From positions 1 to 11,971 of the forward strand of contig DATKWV010000111.1 in assembly GCA_035529405.1 (NCBI GenBank): a DNA stretch of 11,971 nt, written 5' to 3'. This DNA is from DATKWV01 sp035529405. Lineage in GTDB: Bacteria > Planctomycetota > Phycisphaerae > Sedimentisphaerales > Anaerobacaceae. Under the pieces are notes generated by a model. The model searched no databases and had not been told where the DNA came from. It worked only from the letters and a program-made list of their open reading frames with translations. Shown piece after piece: positions 1 to 5,906 of the stretch; the stretch's first letter is position 1; every line of letters begins with the position of its first letter. The translations under genes and the position numbers were made by a program.

Positions 1-1151
1 AGAATCCTGCTGTTCTGCAGTTTTTGCCGGGTGTGCGGCTGGATAGTATTGCCGACCTCCCAGCCGGCAACTGCGCTGTCGAGTATCGTTGACCACAATT
101 GGCCGCTGTACAATAACCGAACGTGATTATGGGTAATGTCCGGCACCGACCCGCGATACAAACACTCAGCCTGTTCCAATTCCTCCAATAAAGGCTGCAT
201 ATCTAAAAAGCCATTACTGTTTTTGTCCACAAAGGCCTGCAGCTTTTTTGTGCTGCCCCTGTCGAATTGCACTAATGAAAGCCGCTTGATGCCGCCGGCG
301 ATAAGCTTGAAATCCCCCGGGCTCATCGGCAGAAACGGCAGAAGCACTAACCCCGCCGTAAAATCAACCGCAACCAGCCCTGCCGATGGGTCATTTTCGC
401 TGTCGGTGCGTTTCAGGCAGTTCGGCTGGCTCTTGCACGTTGACCATTCGTACTGCCGGGCAAACTCATAAGCGCCCATTTCGTGCATAAGCCCAACAAA
501 CCCGCGCATAAATTGCCGTTTGGCCCTGTATTCCGGTGAACCCGGCAATTGATTATTAACCGCCCGTCCTCGGTACCACCTTTTCAGCAAATCGAGATGG
601 TCGTCAACCTCAAGTCGCCACGTCCGCCCATCGACCCATTCGCTCAATGACCCGCAACTGCCGATGGTCTTATCAATAAAAGTGGCGTATATATCCACGA
701 CCCGGCTTTCACTGCCGAATCGAACACCTGCCGCGCGCCTGATAAACTTCTGCCAAAGCGCACAAGCCCTGTTCGCGTAAGGATTGAGCTGAGGCTGAAA
801 TGCCCCCTGAAAACCTATCCAATACAATGCGTTACGGAACAGCTTACGCAACCGAAGGGCCGGTACGAGTATCTTCATCGCATAAACACCGCCTGCGCGC
901 AGCCCGTCCACGCAGCCGTTTTCGATGTTGGATACTCTTACTTTGTAAACCTGCCCGGCAAAACCGGCGCCCGCGAATTCTTCCACCACCAGCTTTACCC
1001 GCGACGTGCTGTCGGTGCCGAAACCGGCCACATCATAGGCCAGCTCATCACCGGCGTCGTAGCATCTTACGCGCATCGGGCGATACAGACCCTGGCTTTC
1101 GAACCTTTCTTTGAGCTGTCTGCAAACCTCTATGGAATATTCTTGTGACAT
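1..1151 (-). CDS. Kinase-like protein, partial (C-terminus beyond the left edge)
   Basis: Translating the minus strand from ATG at 1151 gives 383 residues with no stop, so the gene continues past base 1. I do not recognise the family by name. Kinase-like features are visible: a glycine-rich loop GAGFAGQVYKV (residues 61-71), a likely ATP-binding lysine in YAMKIL (90-95), a hinge-like stretch EWVDGRTW (171-178), and a DFG-like AVDFTAG (261-267). Between the last two lies YEWSTCKSQPNCL (234-246), where a kinase catalytic loop would be expected, but the catalytic Asp is not in the usual place. Residues 309-317 (DKNSNGFLD) look like half an EF-hand loop. It starts 9 bases after the pgpA stop codon, so the two are probably co-transcribed. 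An ABC1/UbiB-like or aminoglycoside-phosphotransferase-like kinase or pseudokinase is an inference; the reading frame itself is certain. Confidence 0.75.
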   Translation of the reverse strand, partial: MSQEYSIEVCRQLKERFESQGLYRPMRVRCYDAGDELAYDVAGFGTDSTSRVKLVVEEFAGAGFAGQVYKVRVSNIENGCVDGLRAGGVYAMKILVPALRLRKLFRNALYWIGFQGAFQPQLNPYANRACALWQKFIRRAAGVRFGSESRVVDIYATFIDKTIGSCGSLSEWVDGRTWRLEVDDHLDLLKRWYRGRAVNNQLPGSPEYRAKRQFMRGFVGLMHEMGAYEFARQYEWSTCKSQPNCLKRTDSENDPSAGLVAVDFTAGLVLLPFLPMSPGDFKLIAGGIKRLSLVQFDRGSTKKLQAFVDKNSNGFLDMQPLLEELEQAECLYRGSVPDITHNHVRLLYSGQLWSTILDSAVAGWEVGNTIQPHTRQKLQNSRI

Positions 1152-1160
1152 TATGCTTTG

Positions 1161-1664
1161 TTATATTGTCGGCAATGTCCACCACAGCCTCAAGCAAACC
1201 TGCAATAACACGCCCGCGTAAACACCCGCCAGTATATCGTCTGCAAGGATTCCCCATCCTGCGGGCAATTTCTCCAGCAGGCGGATTGGCCAGGGCTTGA
1301 CAATATCGAACAGCCGGAAAAATAAAAAACCCGCAAGCGTTACCGTCAGGATTGTGCCCGCTGCCGCGTCAGGTGTTATCAGGAACGCAGCAGGCAAAAA
1401 TGTCACCGCCTGTCCCGCAAATTCATCGGCCACTACCTGGCGGGGGTCGATTTTACCTGTTGTCTCTATGACAGCCGGCGCAAACATCACACAGACAACC
1501 GAACCAGCCAGCGCCAGAACCGCCATTATAATTGATGCCGATGCCGCCGATACACCCAGATAACAAACAAAACCAAAAATAAACACCACCGGCAGACTGC
1601 CCCACGTGCCCGGGGCCAACGGCAGCCGGCCAAGACCGAAACAGGATGCAAGTAATCTCTTCAT
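1161..1664 (-). CDS. pgpA: Phosphatidylglycerophosphatase A
   Basis: PgpA removes the phosphate from phosphatidylglycerophosphate to give phosphatidylglycerol, in the inner membrane. The 167-residue length matches the family. Signatures seen: FGLGRLPLAPGTWGS (residues 9-23), DPRQVVADEFAGQ (73-85), FRLFDIVKPWPI (116-127) and GWGILADDILAGVYAG (136-151). The acidic VADE and ADD residues correspond to the family's conserved metal-site acids. Hydrophobic segments at about 25-62, 86-120 and 141-160 fit a multi-pass membrane protein. The start is ATG at 1664. No Shine-Dalgarno sequence precedes it, and the predicted promoter ends only about 10 bases upstream, so the message may be nearly leaderless. 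The next gene, a kinase-like protein, starts 9 bases after the stop. No other phospholipid genes are in the window. Confidence 0.95.
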   Translation of the reverse strand: MKRLLASCFGLGRLPLAPGTWGSLPVVFIFGFVCYLGVSAASASIIMAVLALAGSVVCVMFAPAVIETTGKIDPRQVVADEFAGQAVTFLPAAFLITPDAAAGTILTVTLAGFLFFRLFDIVKPWPIRLLEKLPAGWGILADDILAGVYAGVLLQVCLRLWWTLPTI

Positions 1665-1673
1665 AACCGCCGA

Positions 1674-1702
1674 AGGTTAACTCAAACCGGCGGTCAAGTC
1701 AA
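1674..1702 (-). promoter_or_regulatory. Possible sigma70-type promoter of pgpA
   Basis: On the minus strand TTGACT (1702-1697) is followed after 17 bases by TAACCT (1679-1674). The -35 matches the consensus at 5 of 6 positions; the -10 is weak but keeps the TA...T pattern. Transcription would begin near 1667, about three bases from the pgpA ATG, leaving no room for a Shine-Dalgarno sequence. Confidence 0.35.
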
Positions 1703-1735
1703 AGACTATTCATACAAACGTCTTGGGGCTGCGCC

Positions 1736-2266
1736 CTACATCGCGGATTGCGGGAAATTCAGGCACGCGAACTCGCCGTGATACTTGCACGCCGCACGGT
1801 CGTACGCCCTCGCGGCGTCGATTTCATTCAGGAAGTACCCCAGGCATAATCTCTTTTTATCGACCGTTATCCGAACCTGCCATTTACGATTATTCTTTGT
1901 CCAGTAAAGCCCTTTGTATTGGGAGTGTTTTGTCCCCGGGCGCTTTTTTACATGGTACTGGTTCTGCGAACGCGTGGCCGCTCGCAGGTTTGCCCTTCTA
2001 TTGTCTGCGCCGTCGTAATTGATATGGTCCACCACCATCCCTTTAGGCACACGGATAATCTCCTGATGAATGTATATCAGCGACTCCTTTTTTCCTTTGC
2101 CTGCCACGCACCTAAACACGTAAAAGGTGTTTTTCCTCTTCCTTGCATACCATTCATCTGCTCGCAGCCGGTCGTAATCACCCGCGTCCACCTTTGTATA
2201 TCGAGGCTGAGCCAGGCGAATCAGCCGAAATGTATATCCGTAGCGAAGCCGCCGATACAAAAGCAC
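1736..2266 (-). CDS. HNH endonuclease with C-terminal AP2 DNA-binding domain
   Basis: This is a 176-residue protein of the HNH/AP2 type found as free-standing homing-endonuclease-like genes. The HNH (HNH_3-type) core is IYIHQEIIRVPKGMVVDHIN followed by NRRANLR and SQN: H67, D80-H81, N93 and N102 are the expected metal and catalytic positions. Residues 115-171 form an AP2 domain (SQYKGLYWTKNNRKWQVRI, then LGYFLNEIDAARAYDRAA and LNFP), which binds DNA as a small beta-sheet domain. The start given is GTG at 2266. The frame stays open about 60 bases further upstream with no ATG, so the true start is uncertain. The gene lies between pgpA and a repeat-rich spacer and has no host intron, intein or transposase around it. 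AP2 here is a targeting domain of a nuclease, not a plant-type transcription factor. Confidence 0.85.
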   Translation of the reverse strand: MLLYRRLRYGYTFRLIRLAQPRYTKVDAGDYDRLRADEWYARKRKNTFYVFRCVAGKGKKESLIYIHQEIIRVPKGMVVDHINYDGADNRRANLRAATRSQNQYHVKKRPGTKHSQYKGLYWTKNNRKWQVRITVDKKRLCLGYFLNEIDAARAYDRAACKYHGEFACLNFPQSAM

Positions 2267-2333
2267 AGGCTGGATTAATATCTTCTGAAGCCGCCGTACA
2301 ATGGCAAAAACGCCCCTGATGATTTACCCCCCT

Positions 2334-2375
2334 GTCTTCGGTCTTCTGTCTTCTGTCTTCTGTCTTCGGTCTTCT
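2334..2375. repeat. Six tandem copies of a 7-bp unit, GTCTTCT/GTCTTCG
   Basis: Units start at 2334, 2341, 2348, 2355, 2362 and 2369. They read GTCTTCG, GTCTTCT three times, GTCTTCG and GTCTTCT. There are no spacers, so this is a simple heptanucleotide tandem repeat, not a CRISPR. It lies upstream of the HNH-AP2 gene. Confidence 0.9.
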
Positions 2376-2525
2376 GTATTTAGCGTGTACTTGCGCTTTT
2401 GATGCGAGAATTGGGGTGCTTCTGGAAAGGACCGAGGGGTTTAAGTTATTGCCGCAAAAGGATTAAAAAAAATTTGAGAATTTCTGATTTTTGCTCTTAG
2501 CTATTTACGGAAATGATTGAATTTT
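2376..2525. other. Intergenic stretch with no recognised feature
   Basis: This AT-rich stretch lies between the heptamer array and the 30-bp repeat. It includes an A-run at about 2464-2471. I see no RNA gene, promoter pair or coding frame with family resemblance. Confidence 0.5.
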
Positions 2526-2555
2526 ACCACGGATTTCACGGATTGACACGGATTT
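2526..2555 (+). repeat. Left copy of a 30-bp inverted repeat flanking the helicase gene
   Basis: The 30 bases are built from three imperfect CACGGATT units. The reverse complement of 5631-5660 matches at 28 of 30 positions; the differences are at repeat positions 20 and 23. The two copies lie outside both ends of the helicase gene, in opposite orientation. This may be a genome-wide interspersed repeat rather than the ends of a specific element. Confidence 0.85.
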
Positions 2556-2572
2556 GAAAACCCACAGAGATT

Positions 2573-2597
2573 GTTTAGCCGTCGCCGGAACGGCGAC
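2573..2597. repeat. GTTTAGCC box followed by a 7-bp hairpin, copy 1
   Basis: GTTTAGCC at 2573-2580 is followed directly by a perfect hairpin: arm GTCGCCG (2581-2587), loop GAA, arm CGGCGAC (2591-2597). No T-run follows on the plus strand, so it is not an ordinary terminator there. It is the first of three similar modules in this spacer. Confidence 0.7.
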
Positions 2598-2662
2598 GTT
2601 ATTTAGTCCAAAAACTACACGAAGTAACACAACGAATTTGCAAAGCAAAGATAGAAAGTTTT

Positions 2663-2689
2663 GTTTAGCCCCCAACTTTATATTGGGGG
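2663..2689. repeat. GTTTAGCC box followed by a 7-bp hairpin, copy 2
   Basis: GTTTAGCC at 2663-2670 runs into the arm CCCCCAA (2669-2675), a 7-base loop and the arm TTGGGGG (2683-2689). The head is the same as in copy 1, but the stem sequence is wholly different. This argues that the head, plus the ability to pair, is what is kept. Confidence 0.7.
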
Positions 2690-2742
2690 TTTACTTCTGT
2701 CGTAGGGCATTTCATCTGCCTTGCGGACGCGAGGATTGCTTC

Positions 2743-2769
2743 GTTTAGCCCACGGACCTGTGCAGGGGG
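2743..2769. repeat. GTTTAGCC box followed by an imperfect hairpin, copy 3
   Basis: GTTTAGCC at 2743-2750 is followed by an imperfect pairing of CCCAC (2749-2753) with GTG and GGG at about 2760-2768, with a two-base bulge. The hairpin is weaker than in copies 1 and 2; the repeated head is clear. Confidence 0.5.
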
Positions 2770-2774
2770 TTGTC

Positions 2775-2831
2775 ATTCCTGCGAAGGCAGGAATCCACTT
2801 CTGTCATCCCAACCGAAGCGGAGGGATCTAT
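2775..2831. repeat. Interspersed palindromic repeat beside the helicase 3' end
   Basis: ATTCCTGC (2775-2782), loop GAAG and GCAGGAAT (2787-2794) form a perfect 8-bp hairpin. A second unit beginning TCATCCC (2804-2810) ends in GGGAT and pairs imperfectly. From memory, similar CATTCCTGCGAAGGCAGGAATCC-like words are common intergenic repeats in many bacterial phyla. It sits about 15-70 bases downstream of the helicase stop codon and could end transcripts weakly, but no clean stem plus T-run is present. Confidence 0.65.
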
Positions 2832-2846
2832 TAAAAAAACCGCAAT

Positions 2847-5366
2847 CTATTTGGGCTTTGCTTTTTTAATACTATCGGTATATTCACCCACAAATTGTTC
2901 TGGAGTGAGATTAAAACTTTGTTGAAGTTCTAATACTGCTTGTGGAGTCGAGTATAGAAGAGGTTCGCTAATCATTTTTCGAAAAAACTGCTCGATCGTA
3001 TTCAGCAAAGTTCGCATATGTCTTGGAGTAATTATTCTCGTACTATTAGGAAATCGCGCATCTCGGTCACAAACCAACGCTTTTGCAAGAACAACAGGGA
3101 TGGGCTCATTACGAGCCGGATAATTTCCTCCGAACCATTCTAAACTTTGAAGCAACTGTCCAGCGTCTCTTTTGTGCAGTGAATCTTCATTTTGGTTTTT
3201 TGCCTCTATTACCAAAGATACATCTGGCCAAAGCCACAGATCATCGGGTCCTTGTCCATATTCTTGTTCAGGTCTTGTTCCTTCAGCTCCCAAGAGCGGA
3301 GCAAGGTCGCATAGTCCCTGCTCGATATTTGCAGGATTCATATCAAAAGATAGTTGTGTTTTGAGTTCGTTAATACTTGCAATTGCTCCGTTCGGATTTT
3401 CAAACTGTTTATACCAGTTAAGAATCGCAGCTTGGACACCAAACCTTTTAGTTGTTTTTGGCCTCTTCACAACACCTGGTGGACAAATCATTAACTTGTT
3501 ATTCTCATAAGCAGACCGTTGAACTTCCAAGGCTTCCCCGGGGTCCACATCATACAAGTAATTTGCGATTCTCTGCAAATACCAGCCTTTCATCCCTGGA
3601 TTATCTTTGATGTGTTGGTTCATTTCGCTTCGCAGAATGGTAGCAGCTTTGTTTGGATCGTTTGCTAGGGTTGACTCAAAAGCCATCCTTTCAGCACATG
3701 CCATATTAAGACGGCTTTGCTCTGTTATGCCCGAAGTCTGTTTACTAACATTCCTGATTGTTTCATTGTAGAACTGCTTCCACCCCCCATCTCTCTTTAG
3801 ACATTTTCTAATCATATCAACTGTTGCTTTCTCTGGATCTGCATCATCATCTTCCATAGCTAGTTTCGCAAGATCTATTGCCAAGCGTAGTTGTGCTTGC
3901 GTATCTGGGTTCATGGCAGATAGAACATCGTGTCTTGCGATGAAATGTGCCAGTTCATCTCCTACGAGCAGAATTACAGCATAATCAGCATGGGAACGTA
4001 CCGCTCTACCCATTCCTTGTTCGATGCGATAAACTAACCTATTACGTGTGCCCCCTGCAATTCCACTAAGGCTGCTATCATACCTGTCAAGAATACCTTC
4101 ACCAAATGGCATACCATCCAAAACAAGAACACGACACGAATCGTCAGGAAGGTCTATTCCATCATATCGCTGAACAAAAACCGCAAATAGAGGTTGCACC
4201 GGATTGTCCTTTAAGTGCGTTACCGCTTTATTCACTTGGTCGCGTATATAGACGTTTGCTCCTGCACTTTCCCACTCCCGTGCTTTCTGTTCACTTGGAG
4301 ATAGAACAACCACGTTCAGTTTTTTCGATAGTTTAGTACAGATAGACATCACCCATTCACGGTTCAAACTACTATCTATTAATGATGGAGCTAATACCAT
4401 CCGTTCCCCAAGGCCTCTATCATTATTAGGGATTACAGGTTTCTCGGCGGCTGAAATGTCACACCCCAATTCCCTTACTAATATTGAATCGTCCGCAAGC
4501 GTGGCAGACATAAAAAGTCGGTGAGGTGCTTGATGGAACGCTTTGCTCTTATGAATTGGCAGTATGTCAGGGATTATCTCGATGCCTGCACCTGATACAA
4601 CACACCGACACCATCGTAGGAGATCTCGAACGTGCGGTACAATAAATTGAAGTTTCTCATCATCAGAATGTACACTTATTACCTTCTCAATTTCAGGCAA
4701 CAACGGTTTCCAAATCCAGTACGGTATTTCCATAGATTGATTTGGATTCTCATTCGTAACATCTGCCCACACAGCAGGTTTAAATTGGCTACAGGGCTCA
4801 TTAAGAATTTTTAATATCTGCTTTCTCAGATTACTTTCGGAAATATTCAGTGTAAAACAATCACGAATTTCCTCAACACCAGCATGAGCATCATCGAGCA
4901 CAACAGCACAGGGACGGAGCATAACTTCATTTCTGTCAAAAGTTGTTTTTGCATTAAACAATTTGTCGTATGTGCAAATGATTATAGCTTTGGCTGAAAT
5001 TCCGTCCACATGCGGGAAGGTCTTGCCGCCGGGATAAATAACTGATTTCACGCCAAGTTTTTCAGATTCGGTGTATACTTGTTCACAAAGCTGTTTCGTT
5101 GGACACAAATAAACGACCGGCTCCTGTGTCTCTTCCATAAAGGACCACAGATAGAGTAAACCTACAGCAGTCTTTCCTATCCCCGTGCTTATTTTAAGAA
5201 TAATGTCGCGATCCGCTCGACGGTTAGAAAGAAGTCGCAAGGCCTCCTGTTGAGCAGGTCTTAGTTCTATATGAGATGTCCTTCTATCGAGAGACTCGAA
5301 GACTGTTATTAAATTAGTTATATCTATGTCCCGCTTTTTTCTTACGTGCTTTTTAAAATCGACCAT
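2847..5366 (-). CDS. SF2 helicase with C-terminal PD-(D/E)XK-like nuclease domain
   Basis: This 839-residue protein is an ATP-driven superfamily 2 helicase or translocase. Motifs in order: LRPAQQEAL (35-43), Walker A STGIGKT (60-66), VYLCPTKQLCEQ (85-96), DDAH (158-161, in place of DEAH), MSATL (286-290), FVQRYDGIDLPDD (397-409) and QGMGRAVR (450-457). The RYDGIDLPDD and QGMGRAVR blocks resemble the XPD/DinG branch. A helical region follows, then near the C-terminus GPDDLWLWPDVSLVIEAK (706-723). That string has the acid, PD, and ExK spacing of a PD-(D/E)XK nuclease, with E721 and K723 as the ExK pair. The start is ATG at 5366, preceded by GAGGG at 5380-5376 at good spacing. The gene is AT-richer than its neighbours and flanked by inverted 30-bp repeats, which suggests acquisition. 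An anti-phage or DNA-repair role is inference. No partner gene is adjacent. Confidence 0.85.
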   Translation of the reverse strand: MVDFKKHVRKKRDIDITNLITVFESLDRRTSHIELRPAQQEALRLLSNRRADRDIILKISTGIGKTAVGLLYLWSFMEETQEPVVYLCPTKQLCEQVYTESEKLGVKSVIYPGGKTFPHVDGISAKAIIICTYDKLFNAKTTFDRNEVMLRPCAVVLDDAHAGVEEIRDCFTLNISESNLRKQILKILNEPCSQFKPAVWADVTNENPNQSMEIPYWIWKPLLPEIEKVISVHSDDEKLQFIVPHVRDLLRWCRCVVSGAGIEIIPDILPIHKSKAFHQAPHRLFMSATLADDSILVRELGCDISAAEKPVIPNNDRGLGERMVLAPSLIDSSLNREWVMSICTKLSKKLNVVVLSPSEQKAREWESAGANVYIRDQVNKAVTHLKDNPVQPLFAVFVQRYDGIDLPDDSCRVLVLDGMPFGEGILDRYDSSLSGIAGGTRNRLVYRIEQGMGRAVRSHADYAVILLVGDELAHFIARHDVLSAMNPDTQAQLRLAIDLAKLAMEDDDADPEKATVDMIRKCLKRDGGWKQFYNETIRNVSKQTSGITEQSRLNMACAERMAFESTLANDPNKAATILRSEMNQHIKDNPGMKGWYLQRIANYLYDVDPGEALEVQRSAYENNKLMICPPGVVKRPKTTKRFGVQAAILNWYKQFENPNGAIASINELKTQLSFDMNPANIEQGLCDLAPLLGAEGTRPEQEYGQGPDDLWLWPDVSLVIEAKNQNEDSLHKRDAGQLLQSLEWFGGNYPARNEPIPVVLAKALVCDRDARFPNSTRIITPRHMRTLLNTIEQFFRKMISEPLLYSTPQAVLELQQSFNLTPEQFVGEYTDSIKKAKPK

Positions 5367-5375
5367 TATATTATT

Positions 5376-5398
5376 CCCTCACATTATCATAAGTGTGA
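5376..5398 (-). promoter_or_regulatory. Helicase ribosome-binding site and overlapping imperfect palindrome
   Basis: On the minus strand GAGGG (5380-5376) lies nine bases before the helicase ATG and supports that start. Overlapping its upstream edge, TCACA (5379-5383) and TGTGA (5394-5398) form the ends of a 20-bp imperfect palindrome that could be an operator. Only six of ten half-site positions pair, so the operator reading is weak; the ribosome-binding site is solid. Confidence 0.5.
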
Positions 5399-5630
5399 TC
5401 AATAACCTTCCGCGATAAACTGCCTAACAGCTATGCGTCTGTCTTGCATCTCTTGCTTTGTATTCAGATGCACTACTTCCAAACCACACCACCTAAAATC
5501 ACAATTCCCGCCAACTAAATATCAAATAATAAAAACTAACCCTGCGATGTTTCCTCCCAAAGCTGCTCACAAAATTTTACCCCCAATTCTCGTCAAAGGC
5601 AAGGGAAAATTTCCTGTAAAAAATCGCCGA
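5399..5630. other. AT-rich spacer upstream of the helicase gene
   Basis: No coding frame with family resemblance and no convincing promoter hexamer pair was found. The helicase promoter is presumably here on the minus strand. TTGATA at about 5525-5520 is the best -35-like site, but no good -10 follows it. Confidence 0.4.
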
Positions 5631-5660
5631 AAATCCGCGTTAATCCGTGAAATCCGTGGT
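5631..5660 (-). repeat. Right copy of the 30-bp inverted repeat
   Basis: The reverse complement matches 2526-2555 at 28 of 30 positions. Like its partner it is made of three imperfect CACGGATT units. It lies about 265 bases upstream of the helicase start codon. Confidence 0.85.
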
Positions 5661-5674
5661 TAATATAATTTCTT

Positions 5675-5733
5675 TTCTCTGTGCTCTCTGCCTGCCCTGC
5701 GTAGCTTTAGCGAAGCGGGGTGCTCTCTGTGGC
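5675..5733. repeat. CTCTGTG/CTCTCTG word cluster
   Basis: CTCTGTG, CTCTCTG and GCTCTCTGTGG recur around a GC-rich centre (about 5693-5722) that contains GCTT-TAGCG-AAGC, a small stem-loop. No open reading frame here has coding character. It looks like one more interspersed intergenic repeat. Confidence 0.45.
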
Positions 5734-5743
5734 CCTTTTAATT

Positions 5744-5771
5744 TACTATTAACTATTGACTATTTACTATT
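5744..5771. repeat. Four tandem copies of a 7-bp unit, NACTATT
   Basis: TACTATT, AACTATT, GACTATT and TACTATT follow each other at 5744, 5751, 5758 and 5765. The unit length equals that of the array at 2334-2375 on the other side of the helicase gene, but the sequence is unrelated. Confidence 0.85.
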
Positions 5772-5788
5772 GTTTTTTCTTTTTTGTA

Positions 5789-5828
5789 AATCCTGTAATC
5801 CTGTCTAATTTTTCTTCGTGCCTTCGTG
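5789..5828. repeat. Doubled words AATCCTGT and CTTCGTG
   Basis: AATCCTGT is repeated directly at 5789-5796 and 5797-5804, then CTTCGTG at 5814-5820 and 5822-5828. This is the same short-word style as the other spacer repeats. It lies about 80-120 bases downstream of the metK stop codon. Confidence 0.7.
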
Positions 5829-5906
5829 GTTAAATTTCTTCGACCATTTTCAAACAGAACCTGTCGGTCATGCCGGCGATATGGTCATTGGTCTTTTTGT
5901 TGGTTG

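Noticed and set aside
1726..1736. Terminator of the HNH-AP2 gene
   Set aside because: GGGC/GCCC gives only a four-base stem overlapping the stop codon, with no T-run after it on the minus strand.
2334..2375. CRISPR array
   Set aside because: The units are 7 bp and touch each other, with no unique spacers and no cas genes.
2554..2748. Small gene on the plus strand
   Set aside because: Its frame runs through the GTTTAGCC hairpin modules and the 30-bp repeat, has no ribosome-binding site, and gives no recognisable protein.
2824..2846. Intrinsic terminator of the helicase gene
   Set aside because: A run of seven T follows the stop codon on the minus strand, but no stem of useful length precedes it.
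2847..5366. Complete Hachiman or DISARM system
   Set aside because: No HamA-like (DUF1837), methyltransferase or other partner gene is next to the helicase. Only the helicase resemblance is general.
5433..5663. Small gene on the plus strand upstream of the helicase
   Set aside because: It ends inside the 30-bp repeat and word cluster, with no ribosome-binding site and no domain-like sequence.
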